The notes under the pieces are model-generated. The model saw only the letters and a program-made list of their open reading frames with translations. It was not told where the DNA came from and searched no databases. A stretch of 64,000 nucleotides of DNA from Actinopolyspora mzabensis. Its GTDB lineage: Bacteria; Actinomycetota; Actinomycetes; Mycobacteriales; Pseudonocardiaceae. This document shows positions 46,729 through 54,574 of the stretch, piece after piece; positions within the stretch are counted from its first letter, which is position 1, and each line of letters begins with the position of its first letter. Both the position numbers and the translations under genes were made by a program. The stretch spans positions 372,001 to 436,000 of the forward strand of contig NZ_FNFM01000001.1 in assembly GCF_900101095.1 (NCBI RefSeq), written 5' to 3'.

Positions 46729-47598
46729 ATGACGATCGACGGTCAGCGACACCACGGCCCGGAAGGCAACGGAGCACACCACCCGGAGAGCGACGAACAG
46801 CAACCGGTGGGAGAGGTCCTCGGCGGTGACGGTGAGTATCCGAACGGGAACGAGCACCCCCACGAGAAGCAGCGCGGCCCCGTGGTGCTGCGCCGCTCCA
46901 GGATGGGCGAACCGACGACCACCGACCAACGGCTGCTCGATTCCCGGGGACCCGCGGACTGGGTGCACACCGATCCCTGGCGGGTGATGCGGATCCAGGC
47001 CGAGTTCGTCGAGGGATTCGGCGCGCTGGCCGAGGTGCCCCGTGCCACCACCGTGTTCGGCTCGGCCCGCACCCCACGGGAGCACGAGGAGTACCAGGAG
47101 GGCGTGCGGCTGGGCTCGGCCCTGGCAGGGACCGGTTCCGCCGTGATCACCGGTGGCGGACCCGGCACCATGGAGGCGGTCAACCGGGGAGCCTCCGAGG
47201 CGGGCGGCCTGTCCATCGGGCTGGGGATCGAGCTCCCCTTCGAGCAGGGATTGAACCCGTGGGTCGACCTCGGGGTGAACTTCCGGTACTTCTTCACGCG
47301 CAAGACGATGTTCGTCAAGTACGCCCAGGCGTTCGTGTGCCTGCCCGGTGGATTCGGGACCATGGACGAGCTGTTCGAGTCGCTGACCCTGGTGCAGACG
47401 AAGAAGGTCACCAAGTTCCCCGTGGTGATGTTCGGCCGTTCCTACTGGCGTGGGCTCTACGAGTGGATCCGCGACACCATGCACTCCAACGGTAAGATCG
47501 GCGATCAGGAACTGGGGCTGCTCCACCTGACCGATGACGTCGACGACGCGGTGCGGGTGGTGGAGGAGGCGTACGCCGCCTGGGACGCGGCCCACTGA
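46729..47598 (+). CDS. LOG-family (TIGR00730) protein, long form
   Basis: A 289-residue Rossmann-fold protein with the LOG/cytokinin-riboside 5'-monophosphate phosphoribohydrolase core. V-F-G-S-A-R-T-P, V-I-T-G-G-G-P-G-T-M-E-A-V-N-R-G-A and the signature L-P-G-G-F-G-T-M-D-E-L-F-E are seen. Residues 1-60 are a charged, His- and Glu-rich extension without similarity to the core. Many such proteins were formerly called lysine decarboxylases, wrongly. It is followed 30 bases later by a second LOG gene. Position matches Rv1205. Confidence 0.9.
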   Translation: MTIDGQRHHGPEGNGAHHPESDEQQPVGEVLGGDGEYPNGNEHPHEKQRGPVVLRRSRMGEPTTTDQRLLDSRGPADWVHTDPWRVMRIQAEFVEGFGALAEVPRATTVFGSARTPREHEEYQEGVRLGSALAGTGSAVITGGGPGTMEAVNRGASEAGGLSIGLGIELPFEQGLNPWVDLGVNFRYFFTRKTMFVKYAQAFVCLPGGFGTMDELFESLTLVQTKKVTKFPVVMFGRSYWRGLYEWIRDTMHSNGKIGDQELGLLHLTDDVDDAVRVVEEAYAAWDAAH

Positions 47599-47628
47599 CA
47601 GCCGACAGGTTTCGCAGCCGGAGGCAGC

Positions 47629-48204
47629 ATGACACAGCGCGTCGAGGAACAGGGGACGGCCGGGCAGGTCACCGTGTGCGTCTACTGCGCCTCGCGTCCC
47701 GTCCCGGAACGCTACGTACGCCTCGCCGGAGAGGTGGGCGCCGGGATCGCCGAACGTGGCTGGAGACTGGTTTCCGGCGGCGGCCGAGTGTCCATGATGG
47801 GCGAAGTCGCCCGCGCCGCCCGCGCGGACGGGGCGCGCACCGTCGGCGTCATTCCCCGCGAGCTGGTCGACCGCGAGGTCGCCGACACCGAGGCGGACGA
47901 GCTGCTGGTGGTCGACACGATGCGGGAACGCAAGGGACTCATGGACGCGCACGCCACGGCCTTTCTCGCATTACCCGGCGGTATCGGTACCTGCGAGGAA
48001 CTGTTCGAGGTGTGGACCTCGCGCTACATCGGCATGCACACCAAACCCGTGGTGCTGCTGGACCCGGACGGGCACTATCGCGGCCTGCTGGACTGGACCC
48101 GTGAACTCGTGGATTCCGGCTTCGCCTCGCGGGAGTCGTTGGATGCGCTGACCGTGGCCGAGGACGTGACGACGGCGCTGCGGGCGTGTGAGCGGGAGGG
48201 GTGA
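47629..48204 (+). CDS. LOG-family (TIGR00730) protein, short form
   Basis: A 191-residue second LOG homologue of standard length. Motifs are V-C-V-Y-C-A-S-R-P, S-G-G-G-R-V-S-M-M-G-E and the signature L-P-G-G-I-G-T-C-E-E-L-F-E, which binds the nucleotide phosphate and holds the catalytic Glu. The G-G-G-R-V-S-M variant differs from the usual G-G-G-x-x-G-L-M. It shows only moderate identity to the upstream copy, so this is an old paralogue pair, not a recent duplication. The likely reaction is release of the base from N6-modified AMP. Confidence 0.9.
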   Translation: MTQRVEEQGTAGQVTVCVYCASRPVPERYVRLAGEVGAGIAERGWRLVSGGGRVSMMGEVARAARADGARTVGVIPRELVDREVADTEADELLVVDTMRERKGLMDAHATAFLALPGGIGTCEELFEVWTSRYIGMHTKPVVLLDPDGHYRGLLDWTRELVDSGFASRESLDALTVAEDVTTALRACEREG

Positions 48205-48211
48205 CATGGAT

Positions 48212-48239
48212 TTCCGGAGCGCGTGAACGAGCTCCGGAA
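48212..48239. terminator. terminator between convergent genes
   Basis: TTCCGGAGC and GCTCCGGAA form a perfect 9-bp stem with a 10-base loop, 8 bases after the LOG stop and 41 bases past the stop of the convergent small-protein gene. It can serve both strands. Confidence 0.75.
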
Positions 48240-48279
48240 CCACCCTCAACTCGTACGGGTCTGCCGCGACGGAACAGCG

Positions 48280-48636
48280 TCAGAACAGGTTGCCGAGCAG
48301 CCCCGCGATCGAGGCCACCGAGCCGGCCGTTCCCAGTCCCTCCAGCAAGGGGCGCAACCTGGACCACTTCTTTCTGACCCGCTCCCCGTCCGGCGAGTTC
48401 TCCTCCAGCAGTTCGGCCATCTCACTGGCCTGGTCGTACGCACGAGCGCTGTCGACGTCGTCCTCCGGGCGCTTCGACAGCGAATCCACCAGTTCCGCGA
48501 CGAGCCCGCGCAGCCGGTCGAGCTCCTCGTCGTTTCCCGCGCCCTGGTTGACGTAGGCGGTACCGCCGGCTCCGAAGTTCTGCGGTCCGGAGAAGGAGTT
48601 CCCGTGGAAGTTGAACGTGTGTCCGCTCTCGCTCAT
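48280..48636 (-). CDS. small protein with GPQNFG motif and hydrophobic C-terminus
   Basis: A 118-residue protein of no family I can name. Its N-terminus reads F-N-F-H-G-N-S-F-S-G-P-Q-N-F-G-A-G-G-T-A, glycine- and asparagine-rich and free of charge. A helical acidic/basic middle (D-E-E-L-D-R-L-R-G-L-V-A-E-L-V, R-V-R-K-K-W-S-R-L-R-P) follows, and the C-terminus (residues about 96-118) is hydrophobic and glycine-rich (L-L-E-G-L-G, then S-I-A-G-L-L-G). The motif is repeated at the C-terminus of the membrane protein at 48843-50579. ATG 48636 has GAGGAGAG upstream. A homotypic interaction, with the hydrophobic end as effector, is inferred. Confidence 0.7.
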   Translation of the reverse strand: MSESGHTFNFHGNSFSGPQNFGAGGTAYVNQGAGNDEELDRLRGLVAELVDSLSKRPEDDVDSARAYDQASEMAELLEENSPDGERVRKKWSRLRPLLEGLGTAGSVASIAGLLGNLF

Positions 48637-48700
48637 CTGCTCTCCTCAGAAGTCGTAACAGCATTCGCTTGCTCGGCCGGCTGGTGGTGGTCGGCCGGCC

Positions 48701-48787
48701 GTGAGTCGGCGCCTCGGGAGCCTCGGGCCGTTCTCGAGTAGTGCCCCGCGCGGCGAGCGGCCCGGCTTCGCAAAGCGTCCGAGTCAC
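48701..48787. repeat. 87-bp element with terminal inverted repeats, copy 1
   Basis: Begins GTGAGTCGG and ends CCGAGTCAC (one mismatch to a perfect 9-bp inverted repeat). It matches 61346-61433 over its whole length, with roughly 80% identity by eye. The element lies in the 206-base gap between the two GPQNFG genes. No coding potential is evident. Confidence 0.7.
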
Positions 48788-48799
48788 GCATCGGAGCCA

Positions 48800-48819
48800 C
48801 TCGGCCCGCGTGGGCCGAG
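48800..48819 (-). terminator. hairpin after the membrane protein gene
   Basis: CTCGGCCC and GGGCCGAG form a perfect 8-bp stem with a GCGT loop, 24 bases past the membrane-protein stop on the minus strand. Confidence 0.65.
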
Positions 48820-48842
48820 CATCGCGGCGAAGCGAACCCTTG

Positions 48843-50579
48843 TCATGAGTGCTTACCGGGTCCGCCGGAGGCGCTGCCGCGCGAGGGCGCCATGAGGGCC
48901 GTGCCGTGCTCGCCGAAGTTCTGGGGCCCGAGAAACCGCGAATCGTTGAAGTTGTTGCTGGTGTTGTTGATGATCTGCGTGCTGTGCTGTTCCAGCCCCT
49001 CGGTGTCGAAACCGCGCTCGGCCAGGTGATTGCGCACCGCGGAGAGGGTGCGTTCCTCCAGCAGCGTCATGTGGCGTTGACCGTCCAGGTCCTGGAACTC
49101 GTTGGCGCAGTGCTCGTCGGCGACCAGCTCACGGATGCTCCGCACGCTCCGGCCGTCGCCGGAAACGGGGTCTCGGACGAATGACCTGAACAGCGTGTTC
49201 CACCGCCACGAGAGGCTGCCCAGCAGTTGGAAGAACTCCAGCAGCGTCGCCGAGAAGACCCTCTCCCCGGAGAGCTCCGCTGCGCCGTCCAGCCGGTACC
49301 GCGTCGCCATCGGGTACAGGCAGTAGGCGTTCCACTCCAGATAGAGCGTCCGGTTGTCGCACCCGATGTTGAACATGGTGGAGACAAGCTGCTCGGAGTT
49401 CCAGCTCGCCACCGAGCTGCGCTGGAAGTGCCGCACCCATTCGAGGTCCTCGTCGATCAGCCGGTTGGTCGTCTCCGCATCGGTCCGCTCCACCAGCAGG
49501 CCGGTCTCGTTCGACAGCAGGGCCCGGGCCGTGCTCGTGTTGCGGTTCTCCCGCAGAGCCCCCGCGTTGACGACCAACAGCGGGCTCACGGTCAGCCCGC
49601 GCAGCCTCCTGCCCGGCGCGAGCAGGTCGGAGTCCCACATGGATTGCAGTTCTCCGGTGACCGCGCTGTAGAGCTCCCTGGGGCGCAGCACCGGTGGATC
49701 CTCGTCCCGTGCCCTGGCCTGCAGCACGAGCGGAAGCGTCCAGGCGTTGACCCGCTCGCCGTAGCCGACGAAGGCGTCCCAGCCCGAGTGCGCCAGCACC
49801 GTGCTCTCGTCACCGCGCCGGGAGACAGCCGTCAGCAGGTCGCCGTAGCGGTTGCGGACGCCGTTGAGCAGCGAGTCGGCGATTCCGCCGACCAGCGAAT
49901 TGCTCTTCGCCCGGCCGCCGTCCTCGGCGATCAGATACCTGGTGACCCACTTGTCCAGCAGCAGCACCGTGAAGATCGCCGCGGCGCAGAGCAGGAACAG
50001 CAGTACGGGAATTAGCAGGACCAGTCCGTTCGGCGAACTCGGTGTGTCCACGCTGCCGTAGTAGGAGGTGCTACCCGCGGAGGCCACCAGGGTGGAGAGC
50101 CACGAGGTGAAAGACAGTGCGAAGAGTGCTCCGCAGCAGAAGACCAACGTCGTCAGCAGTCCGAGCGGATGGAGCTCGTCCTCGTCGGTCCGTCCTTTTC
50201 GGACCAAACCGAGCCGTTGCTGCCGCATTCCGAAGGTCAGTGACCAGAACAACCACAGCAGGGCTGAGCCCAGCAGGAACACCATCGTGTAGGGAAGGAT
50301 CGTCAGCCCGGTCAGCACCACCAGTACCAAAAGCAGGGGGTCGCGCAAGCGGCGTTTCCGGCGCGCCGCGAGGGCCTGGGTCAGCACGTTCACCGCGTCG
50401 ATTCCCTGGGCGGGCGGCAACGCGTCGGCCGGGGCGCGCGTGTAGTTGTCGATGATGCGCTCGGCCAGCTCCGGTTTGAGGTGTACGGCGGTCACGAGGT
50501 GGCCGTTCACTCCCCGGTGAGACGTCCCCTCCGACCACTCGTCCGGGTACTCGGCGGTCTCCGGTGGATTCGGTTGCAT
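48843..50579 (-). CDS. multi-pass membrane protein with C-terminal GPQNFG motif
   Basis: A 578-residue membrane protein of unknown family. Four or so hydrophobic helices are grouped in residues 80-240 (L-L-L-V-L-V-V-L-T-G-L and F-L-L-G-S-A-L-L-W-L-F-W, then two further helices after residue 140). The remaining ~330 residues are soluble, with W-D-A-F-V-G-Y-G-E-R-V-N-A-W and L-Y-L-E-W-N-A-Y as landmarks. The tail (about residues 545-567) reads N-N-F-N-D-S-R-F-L-G-P-Q-N-F-G-E-H-G-T-A, close to the small protein's N-terminus. ATG 50579 follows GAGG. It may be a membrane sensor or platform whose tail recruits the small protein. Confidence 0.75.
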   Translation of the reverse strand: MQPNPPETAEYPDEWSEGTSHRGVNGHLVTAVHLKPELAERIIDNYTRAPADALPPAQGIDAVNVLTQALAARRKRRLRDPLLLVLVVLTGLTILPYTMVFLLGSALLWLFWSLTFGMRQQRLGLVRKGRTDEDELHPLGLLTTLVFCCGALFALSFTSWLSTLVASAGSTSYYGSVDTPSSPNGLVLLIPVLLFLLCAAAIFTVLLLDKWVTRYLIAEDGGRAKSNSLVGGIADSLLNGVRNRYGDLLTAVSRRGDESTVLAHSGWDAFVGYGERVNAWTLPLVLQARARDEDPPVLRPRELYSAVTGELQSMWDSDLLAPGRRLRGLTVSPLLVVNAGALRENRNTSTARALLSNETGLLVERTDAETTNRLIDEDLEWVRHFQRSSVASWNSEQLVSTMFNIGCDNRTLYLEWNAYCLYPMATRYRLDGAAELSGERVFSATLLEFFQLLGSLSWRWNTLFRSFVRDPVSGDGRSVRSIRELVADEHCANEFQDLDGQRHMTLLEERTLSAVRNHLAERGFDTEGLEQHSTQIINNTSNNFNDSRFLGPQNFGEHGTALMAPSRGSASGGPGKHS

Positions 50580-50787
50580 CGAACACCTCGTCGCACGGTG
50601 TCATCGGTCTCGAGGCGAGATCTTCCACAACCCGGTTTCCGGTTGGGCGGAATCGTGTGGAACTCACTCGAAAGGAGGAAGTCATTGGTCGAATGCCGCC
50701 GTTGGCCATGGTTCGGACGGCGTCATGCATGTAGTCGGATCGACGGTCCCAGGGTGAACGGGACCTAAGTCTCTTGCGGGAAATGCG

Positions 50788-50827
50788 GTGACAGTGTCCA
50801 CCCGGGAACGTAGAGTGGCTACCCGTG
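50788..50827 (+). promoter_or_regulatory. promoter of the PadR gene
   Basis: GTGACA (50788-50793) and TAGAGT (50811-50816) are 17 bases apart. The predicted start of transcription is two bases before GTG 50825, so the message is almost leaderless. PadR proteins usually bind their own promoters; the repeats around ACAGTGT are the candidate site. Confidence 0.5.
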
Positions 50828-51160
50828 AAAGCTGATGCCCTCCGCGGTCATTTGGACGGACTGCTGCTGGCCACACTGGACGGCAAACGGCTGCACGGCT
50901 ACGCGATCATCGAGGCACTGCAACAGCGCAGTGGTGGCGCCGTCTCGTTGCCCACCGGGACCGTGTACCCGGCGCTGCGGCGCCTCGAACGATCTGGTTA
51001 CGTGCGCAGTGAGTGGAGTACTGTCGGTGGCAGACAGCGGCGGACGTACAGCCTGACCCCGTCCGGGATGCGGACGCTCAACGACGAACGGCGGGCCTGG
51101 CGCGAGTTCACGGCGGCCATCGACGGTGTGCTGGGTGCGCCCGCCGCCTCGGTCCGATAG
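50825..51160 (+). CDS. PadR family transcriptional regulator
   Basis: A 111-residue winged-helix regulator. L-D-G-L-L-L-A-T-L-D-G-K-R-L-H-G-Y-A-I-I-E is the PadR start, T-V-Y-P-A-L-R-R-L-E-R-S-G the recognition helix, and R-R-T-Y-S-L-T-P-S-G the wing. A short C-terminal helix allows dimerisation. Such proteins usually repress a nearby transporter or their own gene on binding phenolic or drug ligands. The following gene encodes a DivIVA-domain protein 36 bases away, in the same direction. GTG start, near-leaderless. Confidence 0.9.
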   Translation: MKADALRGHLDGLLLATLDGKRLHGYAIIEALQQRSGGAVSLPTGTVYPALRRLERSGYVRSEWSTVGGRQRRTYSLTPSGMRTLNDERRAWREFTAAIDGVLGAPAASVR

Positions 51161-51195
51161 CGCCGCGCGGGAAGTCACGTGCCACGATCTGTGCT

Positions 51196-51780
51196 GTGGC
51201 AAGTGCACTCATCTACGTCGTGATCGTGCTCGCGGTGGCGGCGGTGGTCTATCTGCTGGCCGTGCTCGTGTTCGGACGCGGTGAGGAACTGGAACCGTTG
51301 CCTCCGGGGGCCACACCGACCCGGTTACCGCCCCCGCCGGTAACGGGGCAGGACGTGCGGTCGCTGCGTTTCCAGCAGGTCTTCCGCGGCTACAAGGCTT
51401 CCGAGGTCGACTGGGCGTTGGAGCGGTTGGCCGACGAACTGGACGACACGCGGCAGCGCGTCGCGGTACTCGAACAGTCACTCCGCGAGGTCGAGACCCG
51501 CGCGCCGCGTGACGGAGGCTCCGAACGGTCACCCGGCGAAGCGGAGCGAGTCACCGGCGAAACGGGCCGAGCCACCGGCGAAGCGGGCCGGCCGTTTCCG
51601 GGAGAGGATCGGCCCCGAGGTGAAGCGGCCCCGCCGCGCCGGGTAGAGAGCTTGCCCCACGGCGGCGAGGAGCGGAGCGACGACCGCGCAGGGGCGAGCC
51701 ACGAACGGGAGGAGCAGTCGGAGGATCCGGACGAGGCCGATCGATCGGACCGCGGCGACGACTCCGCCGAGCGGGATTGA
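51196..51780 (+). CDS. DivIVA-domain membrane protein
   Basis: A 194-residue protein with an N-terminal membrane helix (residues 4-24, L-I-Y-V-V-I-V-L-A-V) and a short DivIVA-like domain (R-S-L-R-F-Q-Q-V-F-R-G-Y-K-A-S-E-V-D-W) that ends in a coiled coil (about residues 68-105). The rest is a Glu/Arg/Gly-rich disordered tail with repeats of E-x-G-R-A-T-G-E. It matches the Rv1209 group, DivIVA-domain proteins next to tagI. A role at curved membrane or growing poles is inferred from the domain. Confidence 0.85.
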   Translation: MASALIYVVIVLAVAAVVYLLAVLVFGRGEELEPLPPGATPTRLPPPPVTGQDVRSLRFQQVFRGYKASEVDWALERLADELDDTRQRVAVLEQSLREVETRAPRDGGSERSPGEAERVTGETGRATGEAGRPFPGEDRPRGEAAPPRRVESLPHGGEERSDDRAGASHEREEQSEDPDEADRSDRGDDSAERD

Positions 51781-51855
51781 GACCGGCGGAATCGGGAATC
51801 CGATGCGGCACGCGACCAGCACACTCGTGGCCGGTGGGCCGGGAAGGTGACAACC

Positions 51856-52317
51856 ATGATCGAACGTGAGCTGAGGTCCGCGATATCGGTCCCCCACGCA
51901 CCCGAGGTGGTCTGGGCCGCGGTGAGCGACTGGTCCAGGCAGGGCGAGTGGATGCTGGGGACCCGCGTGTGGATCGCGGAAGGCGCCGGGAACCGACCCG
52001 GTTCGGAACTGGCGGCCTTCACCGGGATCGGTTCGCTGGGGGTGCTCGACACGATGCGTATCGAGGTCTGGCAACCACCCGAGAAGTGCTCCGTCCGCCA
52101 CACCGGGGCGCTGGTGCGAGGCACCGGTGGTTTCGTGGTGGAACCCGACGGTGCGGGTGGCAGCCGGTTGCTCTGGTGGGAACGCTTCGAACTCCCCACC
52201 GTGTTCGCGCTCGGCTGGCCGCTGGCCGCGCCCGCTGTCGAGTGGGGGCTGCGCCGATCACTGCGCGCCTTCGCCGCGTTCTGCCGGAACTACCGGACCG
52301 AGCGGGGAGAGCAGTGA
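51856..52317 (+). CDS. SRPBCC family protein
   Basis: A 153-residue START-like ligand-binding protein. I-S-V-P-H-A-P-E-V-V-W-A-A-V-S-D-W is the standard opening of SRPBCC (polyketide cyclase/AHSA1-like) domains, with G-A-L-V-R-G-T-G-G-F and a long C-terminal helix. It has no catalytic residues that I can name; such proteins bind lipids or hydrophobic small molecules. ATG 51856 is preferred over an upstream GTG because GGGAAGG lies at the right distance. It overlaps the tagI start as GTGA and is thus coupled to it. Confidence 0.87.
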   Translation: MIERELRSAISVPHAPEVVWAAVSDWSRQGEWMLGTRVWIAEGAGNRPGSELAAFTGIGSLGVLDTMRIEVWQPPEKCSVRHTGALVRGTGGFVVEPDGAGGSRLLWWERFELPTVFALGWPLAAPAVEWGLRRSLRAFAAFCRNYRTERGEQ

Positions 52318-52883
52318 GCGCGATCGTCGGCGAGGACGGCAAACCGCGTTGTTCGTGGGGCGCGGACCCGCCGGACTACCGGGAGTACCACGACACCGAG
52401 TGGGGCAAGCCCGTGCACGGGCAGCGCGCGTTGTTCGAGCGACTTTGTCTGGAGTCCTTCCAGTCCGGGCTTTCCTGGCTGACCATTCTGCGGAAACGTC
52501 CGGCCTTTCGGGCGGCCTTCGCGGATTTCGATCCCCGGCGGGTCGCCGAGTTCGACGATCGAGACCGGCAGCGACTGCTTTCCGACCGGGGGATCGTGCG
52601 GAATCGGGCCAAGGTCGACGCCGCCATCGGCAATGCCCGTGCCGTGCTCGAACTGGATCGACCGCTGGAGGAGCTGCTCTGGTCCTTCGCCCCGGAGCCG
52701 GGCACGAGGACCCGCCCGGCCACCACGGCGGAGGTGCCTGCCAAGACCCCGGAGTCCGCCGCGATGGCCACTCACCTGCGTGGCCGCGGTTTTCGGTTTC
52801 TGGGCCCCGTCACCTGCTACGCGTTGATGCAGGCGACCGGAATGATCGACGATCACGTCGCCGGGTGCTGGCTCGCCCGGTGA
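52314..52883 (+). CDS. tagI: DNA-3-methyladenine glycosylase I
   Basis: A 189-residue base-excision repair enzyme that removes 3-methyladenine. The zinc-snap residues are present: R-C-S-W near the N-terminus (Cys), Y-H-D-T-E-W-G (His), and D-D-H-V-A-G-C-W near the C-terminus (His and Cys). L-S-W-L-T-I-L-R-K-R and F-L-G-P-V-T-C-Y-A-L-M-Q-A-T-G are family motifs. GTG 52314 overlaps the SRPBCC stop. The neighbourhood (DivIVA protein, tagI, DUF3117) matches Rv1209-Rv1211. Confidence 0.95.
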   Translation: MSAIVGEDGKPRCSWGADPPDYREYHDTEWGKPVHGQRALFERLCLESFQSGLSWLTILRKRPAFRAAFADFDPRRVAEFDDRDRQRLLSDRGIVRNRAKVDAAIGNARAVLELDRPLEELLWSFAPEPGTRTRPATTAEVPAKTPESAAMATHLRGRGFRFLGPVTCYALMQATGMIDDHVAGCWLAR

Positions 52884-52972
52884 GCACCACGTGGCTCTCG
52901 GCGCGTGCGTACGGCGTCCGGTGGCCGCGAGAGCGTGCTCGCGCGGCCCCGAGGGAGACGTCGCCCGGTCGC

Positions 52973-53761
52973 TCACTGACCGGTGAACTCCGGGGAACGT
53001 TTCGCCACGAAGGCGTCCACGGCCTCCCGGTGGTCCCGGGTGCCGCCGCACTGGTTCTGCGCGCCCGCCTCCACGGCGAGAGTCTCGTCCAGCCCTTCGG
53101 CGGCCGCCGCCAGCATCGTCTCCTTGATCCTGGCGTAGGCGCTGGTGGGCCCGGTGGCCATACGCCCCGCCAGTTCCATGGCGTTGTCCGTCGCCTCGTC
53201 GCGGGGGACGACACGGTTGACCATGCCCATCCGCTCCGCCGCCTCGGCGGTCACGGCCTCTCCCAACAGCAGCAGTTCCATCGCGCGTCCGTAGCCGATG
53301 AGCCGGGGGAGGGTCCAGGAGGCGCCCGAGTCGGTGGAGAGTCCCACGTCGGCGAACGACATCACGAACTTGGCGTTCTCCGCCGCGATGCGAAGGTCGC
53401 AGGCATAGGCGATCGAGGCGCCCGCTCCGGCCGCGACACCGTTCACCGCCGCGATCACCGGTTTGGGCAGCGTGGTTATCGCCCGGATCAGCGGGTTGTA
53501 GTGCTCCTCCACGGTGTGCATCGGAGTGCTGTCGCCGGAGTCCAGTTGGCTGACGTGTTCCTTGAGGTCCTGACCGGCGCAGAACGCCTTGCCCGCGCCG
53601 GTGATTACCACGGCCCGGACCGAGTTGTCGGCGGCCGCCGCGCGGAAGGCTTCGATCAACCGTTCCTTGAGTTCCACGGTGAGCGAGTTGTACGAGTCGG
53701 GCCGATTGAGTGTGATTCGGCGCACGCCATCGATGTTTTCGGTCAGCAGTACCTCGGTCAC
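52973..53761 (-). CDS. enoyl-CoA hydratase/isomerase, PaaG-like
   Basis: A 262-residue crotonase-fold protein. L-N-R-P-D-S-Y-N-S-L, F-C-A-G-Q-D-L-K-E and N-G-V-A-A-G-A-G-A-S form the CoA and oxyanion-hole parts. In the catalytic loop the sequence is G-L-S-T-D-S-G-A-S-W, with Asp where hydratases have Glu. This is as in PaaG, the isomerase of phenylacetate degradation, so isomerase activity is more likely than hydration. GTG 53761 starts M-T-E-V-L-L. No other phenylacetate gene is near. It converges with tagI. Confidence 0.88.
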   Translation of the reverse strand: MTEVLLTENIDGVRRITLNRPDSYNSLTVELKERLIEAFRAAAADNSVRAVVITGAGKAFCAGQDLKEHVSQLDSGDSTPMHTVEEHYNPLIRAITTLPKPVIAAVNGVAAGAGASIAYACDLRIAAENAKFVMSFADVGLSTDSGASWTLPRLIGYGRAMELLLLGEAVTAEAAERMGMVNRVVPRDEATDNAMELAGRMATGPTSAYARIKETMLAAAAEGLDETLAVEAGAQNQCGGTRDHREAVDAFVAKRSPEFTGQ

Positions 53762-54210
53762 GCCACATCTCCCTCGTCGTCGGCGTGGACGGTGGCCCGT
53801 CCCCGGTTCGTTGTGATACTCACCACGGTCGAGTCGTTCGCCTCCTGCTCCACAGTAGACCTCGTTCCGCTCGGTGAGTAGCCGTGTGTGCCCGCCCGAC
53901 CCCGTCGTCTCGGCAGTGCGCAGCGCGGGAACACGAGCGGTGAGTCGTGGTTGTGGTGGGATGTCCGCTGTGGGCACCGGCTCTCGTGGATGTGGCCGAC
54001 CGGTTCGACGACGCGCCCGAAAGGTCTTCGACTCGCCGATCGGCGGGACAGGATGATGGAGTTCGCAGCCTGGACGCATTGTTCGAGCAGCGCAGCACGG
54101 ACGGAAGTTGATCGGTTCGGTTTCGCGGGTGCGTCCGGATGGGGGAGAATGTAGGGCAAAGGCTGGTCCGGTGACCAGTCGGTGGGATGAGTTCACGGAG
54201 GGAGCACGCT
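53762..54210. other. intergenic region, no gene seen
   Basis: About 450 bases between the divergent enoyl-CoA hydratase-like gene and the DUF3117 gene. It must contain both promoters. The CTGGTC-N4-GACCAG inverted repeat (54163-54178) lies 33 bases before the DUF3117 start and could be an operator. Open frames here are unlike any family I know and have no ribosome-binding site. Confidence 0.5.
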
Positions 54211-54378
54211 ATGGCGGCCATGAAGCCCCGGACCGGTGACGGTCCCCTCGAGGTGACCAAGGAGGGACGCGGAGTAGTGATGCGCATCCCGCTCGAGGGT
54301 GGTGGGCGTCTTGTCGTCGAAATGACGATGGAGGAGGCCACGAATCTGAGCGAGGCTCTAAACTCGGTCACCGGTTGA
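54211..54378 (+). CDS. DUF3117 family protein
   Basis: A 55-residue protein, the full length of the DUF3117 family. M-A-A-M-K-P-R-T-G-D-G-P-L-E-V-T-K-E-G-R and M-R-I-P-L-E-G-G-G-R-L-V-V-E are nearly invariant in actinobacteria. The function is not known; the M. tuberculosis relative is Rv1211. ATG 54211 has GGAGGG upstream. A tight hairpin follows the stop, so it is probably transcribed as a short single-gene message. Confidence 0.95.
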   Translation: MAAMKPRTGDGPLEVTKEGRGVVMRIPLEGGGRLVVEMTMEEATNLSEALNSVTG

Positions 54379-54396
54379 GGCCGCCGTGAGGTGACC

Positions 54397-54414
54397 GGCG
54401 AGCGTCCGCTCGCC
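54397..54414 (+). terminator. terminator after DUF3117
   Basis: GGCGAGC and GCTCGCC form a 7-bp stem with a GTCC loop, 18 bases after the stop codon. Confidence 0.65.
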
Positions 54415-54574
54415 CCGCCATGCGAGCGATCCCGGCGCCGGCGGGTGCCGGGGTCACTTTTCGGCGCGTCGCTACGGACCCGTGCGATCACCGGTGACGG
54501 TCTCGACCGAGTGATCGTTTTTGGTCCTACGACAGTACGAACCAACCGAACAACCAGGTCAGGAAGGTGCCGCA

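Noticed and set aside
53758-54159. Minus-strand frame of 133 residues in the gap before DUF3117
   Set aside because: No domain, no ribosome-binding site, and composition unlike the neighbouring genes.
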